A stretch of 64,000 nt of DNA from contig JAXLVA010000001.1 in the NCBI GenBank assembly GCA_046329235.1, positions 1,240,001 to 1,304,000 of the forward strand. Reading direction: 5' to 3'. This stretch comes from JALONH01 sp046329235. GTDB taxonomy: Bacteria; Bacteroidota; Bacteroidia; Cytophagales; Cytophagaceae. Each line of letters opens with the position of its first letter. The first letter of the stretch is position 1. The notes below the pieces were generated by a model. It was not told the origin of the DNA, made no database searches, and was given only the letters and a program-made list of their open reading frames with translations. Below, in pieces: positions 38,235 through 46,923 of this stretch. The position numbers and the translations under genes were made by a program.

Positions 38235-38930
38235 ATGGCTTTAACAAAGGGAGCTCCCGGAAAAGGAATGATTTTAAAAGAATACGGACAAAACATTCAG
38301 AAGATAGTAGATTGGATTTTAACCGTTGAAGACAAAGAGCAACGTACGAAATACGCTTTTGCATGTATTGAGTTAATGCGTCAATTAAATCCCAACATGA
38401 AAGATGGTGAAGATCATAGTGAAAAATTATGGGATCACTTGTATATCATGTCCGGCTTTAAATTAGAAGTCAACTCCCCATTCCCTATGCCGGATGAATC
38501 CATCTTAACAAAGAAACCATTGAAAGTTGAATACAATCAGCATCGACTTAAATACAAATACTACGGAAAAAACATTCAACTCTTAGTTCAAGAAGCTTTA
38601 AGTACAGTAGGTACTCCTGAAATGGAAGATGCTATTATCTACTTAGGCAGATTGATGAAAAAATCCTACATCACTTGGAACAAAGAAAATGTAGACGACG
38701 AAGTAATTGCCGAACACATTTCAGATATTTCTAAAGGAAAACTTCAAGTAGACCTTCAAAAGGTAAAAGAAGAAAAACTTTTTGACACCATCGTAGTTCC
38801 GGAAACCCGTCACAACGGCTCTTATGGCAATAACAACAAGAGCAGCTACAACAATGGTGGAAATGGTGGTAGAAGATCCAACTCCAATAATAATAACAGA
38901 TTTCAAAATAAAAATAGAAGAAAGAACTAA
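38235..38930 (+). CDS. DUF4290 domain protein with Asn/Gly/Arg-rich tail
   Basis: A 231-residue protein of DUF4290, a Bacteroidota family commonly found beside murA. Residues about 15-180 form the conserved domain (KEYGQNIQKIVDWIL, DHSEKLWDHLYIMSGF, EDAIIYLGRLMKKSY). The last roughly 40 residues are low-complexity Asn, Ser, Gly and Arg (for example NNGGNGGRRSNSNNNN), of the kind seen in nucleic-acid-binding or disordered tails. Function unknown. Its stop overlaps the murA ATG (TAATG), so the two are translationally coupled. Confidence 0.85.
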   Translation: MALTKGAPGKGMILKEYGQNIQKIVDWILTVEDKEQRTKYAFACIELMRQLNPNMKDGEDHSEKLWDHLYIMSGFKLEVNSPFPMPDESILTKKPLKVEYNQHRLKYKYYGKNIQLLVQEALSTVGTPEMEDAIIYLGRLMKKSYITWNKENVDDEVIAEHISDISKGKLQVDLQKVKEEKLFDTIVVPETRHNGSYGNNNKSSYNNGGNGGRRSNSNNNNRFQNKNRRKN

Positions 38931-40237
38931 TGGCGTCTTTTGAAATTACCGGAGGCACTAAATTAAAAGGGGAAATTACTCCACAAGGTGCTAAAAACGA
39001 AGCTTTACAAATTTTATGTGCTGTACTTTTAAGTCCAGAACCCATCATCATAAAAAATGTACCTAACATCATCGATGTAAACAAACTAATCGAGTTATTA
39101 AACGATTTAGGGGTACTAGTTACCAAAATAGACTCTTCTACCTATCGATTTGAAGCGAAAGATGTGAAGCTAGAATTCATGGATACAGATGATTTCAAAA
39201 AGAAAGCATCTGCCCTACGTGGTTCTATCATGATTATCGGTCCTTTATTAGCTCGATTTGGCAAGGCTAGAATGCCTAAACCGGGTGGAGACAAAATCGG
39301 AAGAAGACGTTTAGACACACACTTCATAGGCTTACAAAAACTAGGCGCTGAATTCAACTACGATTCCGGCGACTACTTCTACAACATAGAAACCAAAGGT
39401 CTAAAAGGATGCTACATGTTATTAGATGAAGCATCTGTAACTGGTACTGCTAACGTAGTAATGGCTGCTGTTTTAGCCGAAGGACAAACGACTATTTACA
39501 ACGCTGCTTGTGAACCCTACTTACAACAGTTGTGTAGTATGTTAAATAGAATGGGTGCTAAAATCTCCGGAGTTGGTTCTAACTTACTTCACATTGAAGG
39601 TGTAAAAGAATTAAAAGGAACAGAACATACCATTCTTCCTGACATGATTGAAATAGGTAGCTTCATAGGAATGGCTGCTATGACAGAATCTGAAATAACT
39701 ATTAAGAACTGCCGTATCGACATGTTAGGAATCATACCTTCTACTTTCCAACGCTTAGGTATTAAAATGGAATTTAGAGGAGATGATATTTATATTCCGG
39801 CTCAATCACATTACGAAATCGACACCTTCATTGATGGTTCAATCATGACTATCGCTGATCAAATTTGGCCGGGCTTCACTCCTGACTTACTAAGTATTGT
39901 GTTGGTTGTAGCTACTCAAGCAAAAGGATCTGTTTTGATTCATCAGAAAATGTTTGAAAGCCGATTGTTCTTTGTAGATAAACTAATTGATATGGGTGCT
40001 CAAATCATCCTTTGTGACCCACATAGAGCAACGGTTATTGGATTGAATAAGCAATTACCATTAAGAGGTATTTCTATGAGTTCCCCTGATATTCGTGCCG
40101 GTCAAGCGTTATTAATTGCTGCCATGTCTGCACAGGGCAAATCTACTATTCATAACATTGAACAAATAGACAGAGGTTATCAAAATATTGATACACGTCT
40201 AAATGCATTAGGTGCTAAAATTAAACGTATCAATTAA
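38930..40237 (+). CDS. murA: UDP-N-acetylglucosamine 1-carboxyvinyltransferase, Cys-to-Asp variant
   Basis: First committed step of peptidoglycan synthesis: transfer of enolpyruvate from PEP to UDP-GlcNAc. The 435-residue enzyme has the substrate-binding Lys-Asn (QGAKNEAL, K22-N23), the loop region RMPKPGGDKIGRRRLDTH and late motifs SPDIRAGQAL and IDRGYQNID. In E. coli the loop reads PGGC with Cys115; here the equivalent residue is Asp121 (codon GAC at 39290-39292). Asp at this site occurs in active MurA of Chlamydia, Mycobacterium and Borrelia and prevents covalent attack by fosfomycin. It overlaps the DUF4290 stop by one base. Confidence 0.96.
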   Translation: MASFEITGGTKLKGEITPQGAKNEALQILCAVLLSPEPIIIKNVPNIIDVNKLIELLNDLGVLVTKIDSSTYRFEAKDVKLEFMDTDDFKKKASALRGSIMIIGPLLARFGKARMPKPGGDKIGRRRLDTHFIGLQKLGAEFNYDSGDYFYNIETKGLKGCYMLLDEASVTGTANVVMAAVLAEGQTTIYNAACEPYLQQLCSMLNRMGAKISGVGSNLLHIEGVKELKGTEHTILPDMIEIGSFIGMAAMTESEITIKNCRIDMLGIIPSTFQRLGIKMEFRGDDIYIPAQSHYEIDTFIDGSIMTIADQIWPGFTPDLLSIVLVVATQAKGSVLIHQKMFESRLFFVDKLIDMGAQIILCDPHRATVIGLNKQLPLRGISMSSPDIRAGQALLIAAMSAQGKSTIHNIEQIDRGYQNIDTRLNALGAKIKRIN

Positions 40238-40238
40238 T

Positions 40239-40667
40239 ATGAACGATTTTCTTCAGGCTGTAAAACGCTTTTTCATCCGAGTAGGATTTATCTTATTAGG
40301 TATATTAATATTAGTTATTTTATTCTTCTCTTTCTTCCACTATAGCGAAGGAAACAGAGCTGGTACTATTATTAAAATTAGCAAAAGAGGAGTCCTACTT
40401 AAAACTTGGGAAGGAGAACTCAACTTAGGTATGGTTATTACAGATAATGGAGGTGCTGCAGTAGGTGCTCAAAATAACATATGGCACTTCTCTGCTAAAG
40501 ATGATGAAGAGTTAGTTAATAAACTTATTGAGGCAAACAAAACAGGCAAACGTGTTCAATTAAAGTACAAAGAACTATACTTTAAATTACCTTGGAAAGG
40601 TGATACGGATTACATTGTTACCGATGTAGAAATGACCGGATTTACAGACTCTATTATTCACGAATAA
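40239..40667 (+). CDS. Hypothetical protein with one N-terminal membrane helix
   Basis: A 142-residue protein starting MNDFLQAVKRFF just after the murA stop, with a single strong transmembrane helix (about residues 13-35, LLGILILVILFFSFF) and a soluble C-terminal domain (GNRAGTIIKISKRGVLLKTWEGEL, then WHFSAKD and KRVQLKYKELYF). Similar short proteins in Bacteroidota have been named 6-phosphogluconate dehydrogenase in databases, but no part of that enzyme is visible. Function unknown. It is probably cotranscribed with DUF4290 and murA and ends before a terminator. Confidence 0.75.
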   Translation: MNDFLQAVKRFFIRVGFILLGILILVILFFSFFHYSEGNRAGTIIKISKRGVLLKTWEGELNLGMVITDNGGAAVGAQNNIWHFSAKDDEELVNKLIEANKTGKRVQLKYKELYFKLPWKGDTDYIVTDVEMTGFTDSIIHE

Positions 40668-40686
40668 CATTAACACAAAAAAGAAT

Positions 40687-40719
40687 AGCCCGACATGTAG
40701 AAACATATCGGGCTTTTTT
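40687..40719. terminator. Rho-independent terminator between convergent genes
   Basis: AGCCCGA at 40687-40693 pairs with TCGGGCT at 40708-40714, extended after one mismatch by ATG/CAT, with the T-run 40714-40719. An A-rich stretch on the left side may allow use by dnaN on the minus strand. Confidence 0.8.
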
Positions 40720-40738
40720 AATTTTATCCTTTATAAGA

Positions 40739-41863
40739 TTATGCGTAGCTATTAAGCATAACCGGCATAACCAACATTAATACATCTTCATTCTCATCCT
40801 TATCTGCAGGCTTGATAATACCCGCTCTGTTAGGTGCAGAGAAGTGCATTTCAACTGAATCACTATCTAAGTTAGTTAACATCTCGATTAAGAACTTAGC
40901 ATTGAATCCAATTTCAATATCTTGACCAGCATATTCACAAGACAAACGCTCGTTTGCTTCATTAGAGAAATCTAAATCTTCAGCACTGATTTGAAGTTCG
41001 CTACCAGCAATTTTCAAACGTACTTGGTGAGTTGTTTTGTTAGCGTAGATGGAGATACGTTTCAAAGAGTTCAACATATCAGTTCTACCAATCGTCATTA
41101 CGTTTGGATTGTTAACCGGAATCGCGTTTTCGTAATCAGGGAAACGCTCATCGATTAATCGACAAATCATTTTAATATTGTTGAAGCTGAAGAACGCATT
41201 AGAAGCATTAAAATCAACCTTCACGTTGGTATTATCAGAAGGTAAAGATGCTTTTAATAAGTTTAAGGCTTTCTTAGGAACAATTAAAGTATTGTTTACT
41301 TCCGCAGAGATATCTGAACGACGGTAACGGATCAAACGGTGACCATCTGTTGCTACAAAAGTTGCATTTTGCTCCGTTAATGACAAAAACACCCCCGTCA
41401 TAGCAGGTTTAAGTTCGTCATTACTTGCTGCGAAGATAGTAGAAACAATCGCTCTGTTTAAAACATCCGAAGATACATCTACGCTATAACCATTCTTTAC
41501 CGCTGGCACTTTAGGGAAATCGGTAGCGTTTTCACCTGAAAGTTTATATCTACCGTTATCAGAGCTTATTTCAATAGAATAAGTTTCAGAATCAATGGTA
41601 AACGTTACCGGCTGTTCCGGAAGGTTTTTAAGTGTATCTAATAAGATTTTAGCAGGTACAGCTATGCTACCTTTTGCTTTTGCTTCCACATTGATTTCAG
41701 TAATCATGGAGGTTTGTAAATCAGAAGCATATACGACTAATTTCCCATCCGCAATTTCAAATAGGAAATTCTCTAATATAGGCACTACCGGATTAGTAGT
41801 GATAACCCCGTTAATAGCAGTTAGTTGCTTTAGGAGCACAGAGGAAGAAACAACAAATTTCAT
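40739..41863 (-). CDS. dnaN: DNA polymerase III beta subunit (sliding clamp)
   Basis: A 374-residue ring-forming processivity clamp that holds polymerase III on DNA. Three repeated clamp domains are visible by the beginnings MKFVVSSSVLLKQL, the central VFLSLTEQNATFVATDGHRL and the end region LMLVMPVMLNSYA, the usual MPxR/MPV-type C-terminus in Bacteroidota. The gene is at the end of a long minus-strand series, separated by 80 bases from DUF4340, so it may have its own promoter. It is not next to dnaA. Confidence 0.96.
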   Translation of the reverse strand: MKFVVSSSVLLKQLTAINGVITTNPVVPILENFLFEIADGKLVVYASDLQTSMITEINVEAKAKGSIAVPAKILLDTLKNLPEQPVTFTIDSETYSIEISSDNGRYKLSGENATDFPKVPAVKNGYSVDVSSDVLNRAIVSTIFAASNDELKPAMTGVFLSLTEQNATFVATDGHRLIRYRRSDISAEVNNTLIVPKKALNLLKASLPSDNTNVKVDFNASNAFFSFNNIKMICRLIDERFPDYENAIPVNNPNVMTIGRTDMLNSLKRISIYANKTTHQVRLKIAGSELQISAEDLDFSNEANERLSCEYAGQDIEIGFNAKFLIEMLTNLDSDSVEMHFSAPNRAGIIKPADKDENEDVLMLVMPVMLNSYA

Positions 41864-41943
41864 TACCTAATGTTGGTTTTATACTTTTAAAAATATAGTG
41901 TAAAAATAGTCAATTGATACTTAAAGTTCTACACATTCTATAC

Positions 41944-42891
41944 CTATTTATCCATAAATAAATCCCTTCTAACAAGAAGGTATTGTAACGTTTTTGGACT
42001 TAATAGGACTAATTCATTTTTCTCCACAATTTTACCATACAGGTACTTATCCCCAGGTAAAGCTTCATAAATTATCAACGTATTTGACTTTATTATCTCT
42101 CTGTCTTTCAATCGAATAGAAACCTCAGGCATTTTCCCTTTCAACAAGGTTTCCACAGAATCTTTAGCTTTATCCACCATGTAACTATACACATTTACCT
42201 GTTGATACAAGTTCAAATAAGCGTACAACTTGTTAGTATCCAACTTAGCTATGCCATCCACTTCATATCCTCTTTCTCCCTGTCTAATAAAAAAGTTGTA
42301 TTTAGGCTGGTCTTTATAACTCACTTCTAACTCTAATAAACTCCCCGGTGAACTAGAAAACACTAATGGATCTCTTAAATCTTGAACATTCATTCTAAAT
42401 ATGGTAGAATAATCTCCTGTAAATCCTGGAACTTGAATAACAAGCGGCTGCGCATTCCCACCTCCCGTATACCATGAACTATTCTGATCATTAGGATTGG
42501 CACTTATGATAAATGTTGTATTCTGTTCTTCTCCTTGAACTTCTAGCTTTACACCTTTTTCATTTAGTGTTTGCGAAGCTTGGGTTAACAATTCGTTTGA
42601 AACCGCCATTTTGGGTTCCATTCTACCCATACCTATTTTAATTAATTGAATCACATCCGGACGCAATTCATACTTCCCATCAATCATCCATTTAGTTGGA
42701 CTTACCACTTCAATAGTATGCGAAGTGCCTTTATATGTATATCGAATTTGTTCTATATCGGAAGTGTCGACTTTTACAAAGCCGTCAAAAACTGGATTAG
42801 ATGCTTTAGAATCTGACCATATCACTTGAAGTGCTCCAATACCTGTTAGAACAAACAACACCATCCAAACTATAATTCTCTTTGTTAACAT
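41944..42891 (-). CDS. DUF4340 domain membrane-anchored protein
   Basis: A 315-residue protein with one N-terminal transmembrane helix (about 7-25, IVWMVLFVLTGIGALQVIW) and an extracytoplasmic DUF4340-type domain (VDTSDIEQIRYTYKG, LEVSYKDQPKYNFFIRQGERGY). DUF4340 proteins often follow GldG-like components of ABC systems. Here it begins nine bases after gldG and is probably part of the same complex. No catalytic motif is seen. Sure of the gene, moderately sure of the family. Confidence 0.8.
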   Translation of the reverse strand: MLTKRIIVWMVLFVLTGIGALQVIWSDSKASNPVFDGFVKVDTSDIEQIRYTYKGTSHTIEVVSPTKWMIDGKYELRPDVIQLIKIGMGRMEPKMAVSNELLTQASQTLNEKGVKLEVQGEEQNTTFIISANPNDQNSSWYTGGGNAQPLVIQVPGFTGDYSTIFRMNVQDLRDPLVFSSSPGSLLELEVSYKDQPKYNFFIRQGERGYEVDGIAKLDTNKLYAYLNLYQQVNVYSYMVDKAKDSVETLLKGKMPEVSIRLKDREIIKSNTLIIYEALPGDKYLYGKIVEKNELVLLSPKTLQYLLVRRDLFMDK

Positions 42892-42900
42892 AGTATCGTA

Positions 42901-44553
42901 TTAAAAGGAACCAAATCGTTTTTTTCTTTGGATATGCTTAAACACTCCATAACTAACAATCACAAGAATAGGAATTGCGATATTCAAAAACTTCCAAAAG
43001 AATGCTCTATTGGTCAACTCCTCTTTATTCAATGGCCTTAACTTCACTTCTTTCGTACGCACTTCCATCAACTCTTGATCCATCAAATAATCCACTGCAT
43101 TTAAAATCAGTTCTTTGTTAGAGAATTGATATCGCATATCTTTATCATAACCTAACGGAATAGGCTCTCCTCTATAAGGATCTACATCATTCAATATCAA
43201 ATCACCATCCGACAGAACAATAATTTTAGACGCCACTACAGAATCATTTACCACGGCTCCCGTCCATGGTGATGGTTTATTTTTATATAATGAAGAAAAC
43301 GTCCCTTCTAATAACAATCCGGTAATTTGAGGACCTGCAGTAAAGGTTTCCGGATCTGAATTACGCTTTAAAAAATCTAAATCGATTTGAAATGGAGCAT
43401 TCAAGACTTTAGACTGAGTAGAAGTTTGAAGCAATACTGTTTTAGATACACCTTCCGACTTCACAGTATCAATCGTCCCGGCAAATATCAATTTAATTGC
43501 GTCTAAATTTTTAGTTGTTGAATGCTTACCAAACTGATAAATAATAGGATAATAAGGGAAGCTTAACGCCTGAGACTCTCCATTTAATCCGGTTTGTATA
43601 ACAGTAGTAGCGCAATTCAAATCCGACACTGCATTCGGATTCATTCTAAAACCATATTTAAAAAATAAATCATTCAGGTTTAAATGTCTTTCCAAACCAT
43701 AGGTAACACCATTCTTCAAACTATCCTTTCTAATATCCGCTTGATCCATAGCAATCAATAAGCGACCACCTTTGGTTACATATTGATCCAATACAAACTT
43801 CTCTTTTTCTGTAAAAGGAATTGTTGGTGAAGCAATTAATACCACATCGCTATTATCCAAAACGTTTAAAGAATCTAGTTTTCTACGTTGTAGATTATAT
43901 ACTTTATTCAAAGCATTACTAATCTCAATAAACTTCTCTTTAGAAGGCTCACCATGACCATCAATCAACGTGATAGTTTTATACTCTTTGGTCGTTAATT
44001 GTCTAAAACCTTGAAGTAATTCAAACTCGATACTTTCTACACTTTGATTCAATTGCTCTTCTTGAGAAGACACTTTATTCCCCTTCAAGAACATTACCGG
44101 AGCTTCTTTCGTTTGGTAGCTTATAATTGCTCCAGGGAAAATAAATTTCTCGGTCTTTTGACCATTCTTCTCATCTAAATAATACGTAGGTTTTATTCCA
44201 CGCTTATATAACAACATGTGAAAACGTTCTCTTAATGTTTTATCCGCCTCTTCATTAGGATCAATAAAACGATAAGTGAAATTTTTAGAAGAATGTGCTT
44301 TAAACTGTTCTAACTTTTCTTGAATCGATTTTTTAAGACGTTCATAATCCGGATTTAAATCACCGGATAAAAATACTTCCACGTGTACATCTCCTTCCAG
44401 AGTACCTAATACATTTTTAGTAACCGGAGAAAGCGTATATCTTTTGTCTTCTGTAAAGTCTAATCGAAAGAAGTATTTATTTATGATGATATTCAAGAAT
44501 ATCAAAATCCCTACGATAAGAAATAACTCCAGTATATCCTGCTTCTTTTTCAT
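42901..44553 (-). CDS. gldG: Gliding motility-associated ABC transporter component GldG
   Basis: A 550-residue protein with an N-terminal membrane helix (about 10-27), a large periplasmic ABC-type domain (GEPSKEKFIEISNALNK, TKGGRLLIAMDQADI, IVLSDGDLILND) and a C-terminal helix (about 520-540). It follows gldF by three bases, the arrangement known from F. johnsoniae, where GldA, GldF and GldG form an ABC transporter linked to gliding. Many non-gliding Bacteroidota also carry it, so its presence does not prove motility. The cargo is unknown. Confidence 0.92.
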   Translation of the reverse strand: MKKKQDILELFLIVGILIFLNIIINKYFFRLDFTEDKRYTLSPVTKNVLGTLEGDVHVEVFLSGDLNPDYERLKKSIQEKLEQFKAHSSKNFTYRFIDPNEEADKTLRERFHMLLYKRGIKPTYYLDEKNGQKTEKFIFPGAIISYQTKEAPVMFLKGNKVSSQEEQLNQSVESIEFELLQGFRQLTTKEYKTITLIDGHGEPSKEKFIEISNALNKVYNLQRRKLDSLNVLDNSDVVLIASPTIPFTEKEKFVLDQYVTKGGRLLIAMDQADIRKDSLKNGVTYGLERHLNLNDLFFKYGFRMNPNAVSDLNCATTVIQTGLNGESQALSFPYYPIIYQFGKHSTTKNLDAIKLIFAGTIDTVKSEGVSKTVLLQTSTQSKVLNAPFQIDLDFLKRNSDPETFTAGPQITGLLLEGTFSSLYKNKPSPWTGAVVNDSVVASKIIVLSDGDLILNDVDPYRGEPIPLGYDKDMRYQFSNKELILNAVDYLMDQELMEVRTKEVKLRPLNKEELTNRAFFWKFLNIAIPILVIVSYGVFKHIQRKKRFGSF

Positions 44554-44556
44554 TCC

Positions 44557-45285
44557 TTACCAGTTACGACTCCCTAATTTTAATTTCGTAAGACCTAACA
44601 TCACGGTGATGATAGTTAAAAAATAAAACACATTACGAGCATCTACTACGCCTTTACTCAAAGCTAAATAGTGATAATCTAAACTCAATGATTTCAAAAA
44701 CACTGCACTCCCCTGCCATAAATCAATCGATGCAAAATCATTCAATCCTTTATACCATACATAAGAAAGTAATAAGGATAATATAAAAGATACCACTTGG
44801 TTATTGGACACCACAGATGAAAATATCCCTATGGAAACAAAAACCAAACCCATGAATAATAAACCAATATAGGATGTAAACACTGCAGCTGAATCTATAT
44901 TACCAACAGGCTTACCAAGCATATAAACAGATACATAATAAATCACGGTAGGAATCAATGCAACCAAAACAATTGCACCGGATGAGAAAAATTTACCTAA
45001 GATAATATCCCAATCAGAAATAGGCTTCGTTAATAACAACTCAATAGTTCCATCCTTCTTTTCTTCTGCGAAAGACCTCATAGTGATGGCAGGTATTAAC
45101 AACATGAATGCTAATGGGCCTAAATAAAACATGGTGTCTAAATCAGCAAAACCGGATTCAAACAATGAGGTATCAGGAATTACCCATAGGAACAATCCTA
45201 TAAAAGTTAAAAACACCACTATAGCCATGTAAGCTACCATGGAGTTTAATAAAACAGAAGTTTCTTTTTTAAATACGCTCCACAT
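44557..45285 (-). CDS. gldF: Gliding motility-associated ABC transporter permease GldF
   Basis: A 242-residue integral membrane permease with about six helices. It starts MWSVFKKETSVLLNSMVAY and has the ABC-2 type motif SFAEEKKDGTIELLLTKPIS after the second helix, as in NosY/GldF-type permeases. It lies three bases after gldA and three before gldG, so the transporter is one operon. Confidence 0.92.
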   Translation of the reverse strand: MWSVFKKETSVLLNSMVAYMAIVVFLTFIGLFLWVIPDTSLFESGFADLDTMFYLGPLAFMLLIPAITMRSFAEEKKDGTIELLLTKPISDWDIILGKFFSSGAIVLVALIPTVIYYVSVYMLGKPVGNIDSAAVFTSYIGLLFMGLVFVSIGIFSSVVSNNQVVSFILSLLLSYVWYKGLNDFASIDLWQGSAVFLKSLSLDYHYLALSKGVVDARNVFYFLTIITVMLGLTKLKLGSRNW

Positions 45286-45288
45286 ATT

Positions 45289-46209
45289 TTATTCCATGGA
45301 TGTGGTTAAATCTCTAAATATATTTTCTAAGCTACGCTCTTCTTCTTTCATCTCAATCAATGTCCACTGTTTGTCAGCACAGGATTTAAAAATTACTGAG
45401 CGTACATCTTCAGAGGTAGACAAATGCAATTCGTATGAATGATTATCAGATGCCACAACATTTGCTACATGAGGTAATTGAGACAATTCTAGTAGTTCAA
45501 CCGAATGTGTAAACTGAAGCTTAATAACCTTACCGGAAAGATTTAGATGCTTCAATTCAGCAATAGTACTATTCGCCACAATTTTTCCCTTATTAATAAT
45601 CACTACTTGATCACATAATGCTTGAACTTCTTGCATTATATGTGTAGAGAAAATCACTGTTTTGTCAGTAGATATATTTTTAATCAACTGTCTAATTTCA
45701 ACAATCTGATTTGGGTCTAAACCTGTAGTAGGCTCATCTAAAATTAAAACGCTTGGATTAGGTAATATAGCTTGCGCTAAACCTACACGTTGACGATAAC
45801 CTTTAGATAAGGCACCTATTTTTTTATTTTGTTCAATTGAAAGTCCGCATAACTCAATCATCTTTTTCACTTCAGAAGAAAGTGATTGTCCTTTCATTTG
45901 ATATAAACTTCCAATGAAATGTAAATACTCATGCACATACATATCCAAATACAAAGGATTATGTTCGGGCAAGTAACCTATATTCTTTTTAACCTCGATA
46001 GGATTTTCAGTTACATCCATCCCGTTGACTAAGATGGTACCTGAAGTGGGAGGAATAAAACAAGTAGCAATTTTCATGGTGGTTGACTTACCGGCACCGT
46101 TAGGCCCTAAAAATCCGGTAATCTTACCTCTTTCTGCAACAAAAGAGATATCCGACACCGCCACTTGTTTATCGTATATTTTAACTAAATTTTTGACTTC
46201 TACTGACAT
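45289..46209 (-). CDS. gldA: ABC transporter ATP-binding protein GldA
   Basis: A 306-residue ATPase with Walker A FLGPNGAGKSTTMKI (about residues 34-48), signature LSKGYRQRVGLAQAI, Walker B SVLILDEPTTGLDP and H-loop IFSTHIMQEV; the last roughly 85 residues form the accessory domain of this subfamily. It energises GldF-GldG. ATG 46209 (MSVEVKNLVKIYD) is preferred over upstream in-frame TTG codons. It follows trmB with a gap of 27 bases. Confidence 0.92.
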   Translation of the reverse strand: MSVEVKNLVKIYDKQVAVSDISFVAERGKITGFLGPNGAGKSTTMKIATCFIPPTSGTILVNGMDVTENPIEVKKNIGYLPEHNPLYLDMYVHEYLHFIGSLYQMKGQSLSSEVKKMIELCGLSIEQNKKIGALSKGYRQRVGLAQAILPNPSVLILDEPTTGLDPNQIVEIRQLIKNISTDKTVIFSTHIMQEVQALCDQVVIINKGKIVANSTIAELKHLNLSGKVIKLQFTHSVELLELSQLPHVANVVASDNHSYELHLSTSEDVRSVIFKSCADKQWTLIEMKEEERSLENIFRDLTTSME

Positions 46210-46236
46210 AGGCAACAATCAAAAATAACACTATTT

Positions 46237-46923
46237 TCAGGATATTTTCGCAGTTTCTTTACTAGGAAGAAATTCAAATCGTAAGTAGTTGATTTTAAAA
46301 CCTTCCTTTCTAAATTTTCGCTCATAAGTAGTCTGAATACCATGATGCTCTTCTAATAACGGTGAGTTATCCAAATCAAATGTGTATTCTAAATTTTTAA
46401 TTCCCCAAGAAGGGTCTTGAAGCACTTCGAGTGTATAATCAAACAACGGACGATTATCCGTTTTAAAGTTCAACTTACCGCCTTGAGGCATTAATCTTTT
46501 ATAAATATTTAGAAATCGAGTTCCGGACAATCTTAATTTTTCATCACCATCTTTTGGACGTGGATCCGGAAATGTAATCCAAATGGTATCCACCTCACCC
46601 GGTTCAAAGAAATCTTCCAACGATTGTAGTTTCGTTCTTAAAAAGGCTGTATTGCTTAAACCCTCGTCCATAGAAAGTGAACTCCCTTTCCATAAACGAG
46701 AACCTTTAATATCGATACCTACAAAATTACGTTGAGGATTAAGCGCAGCTAAACCTGTGGTATATTCAGCTCTACCGCAGCCTACTTCTAAAGTGATAGG
46801 ATTGGGATTTTGAAAATGGTCATTCCATTTTCCTTTGATATTTGTAAACTTCTCTTTCCCCGGTTGAATGAAGTTGTATGCTTCTTCGTTAAACTTAAAT
46901 CGTAGTAATTTCTTTCTAGCCAT
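46237..46923 (-). CDS. trmB: tRNA (guanine-46-N7)-methyltransferase
   Basis: A 228-residue SAM-dependent enzyme that makes m7G46 in the tRNA variable loop. Motifs are TLEVGCGRAEYTTGLA (SAM site), FVGIDIKGSRLWKG, TIWITFPDPRPKDGDEKLRL (active site Asp-Pro) and KTDNRPLFDYTLEVL. The start MARKKLLRFKFNE at 46923 is typical; it overlaps the end of folC by eight bases. A longer frame beginning in folC was not accepted. Confidence 0.93.
   Translation of the reverse strand: MARKKLLRFKFNEEAYNFIQPGKEKFTNIKGKWNDHFQNPNPITLEVGCGRAEYTTGLAALNPQRNFVGIDIKGSRLWKGSSLSMDEGLSNTAFLRTKLQSLEDFFEPGEVDTIWITFPDPRPKDGDEKLRLSGTRFLNIYKRLMPQGGKLNFKTDNRPLFDYTLEVLQDPSWGIKNLEYTFDLDNSPLLEEHHGIQTTYERKFRKEGFKINYLRFEFLPSKETAKIS

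Noticed and set aside
38930..40237. murA as an inactive copy because the catalytic Cys is missing
   Set aside because: Asp at this position is found in active MurA of other bacteria, and the rest of the enzyme, including K22-N23, is intact.
40739..41863. dnaN as a marker for a nearby replication origin
   Set aside because: No dnaA, DnaA-box cluster or AT-rich intergenic region accompanies it, and gaps around it are under 85 bases.
42901..46209. gldA-gldF-gldG as proof of gliding motility
   Set aside because: These genes are also found in non-gliding Bacteroidota and the other gld/spr core genes are not in the window.
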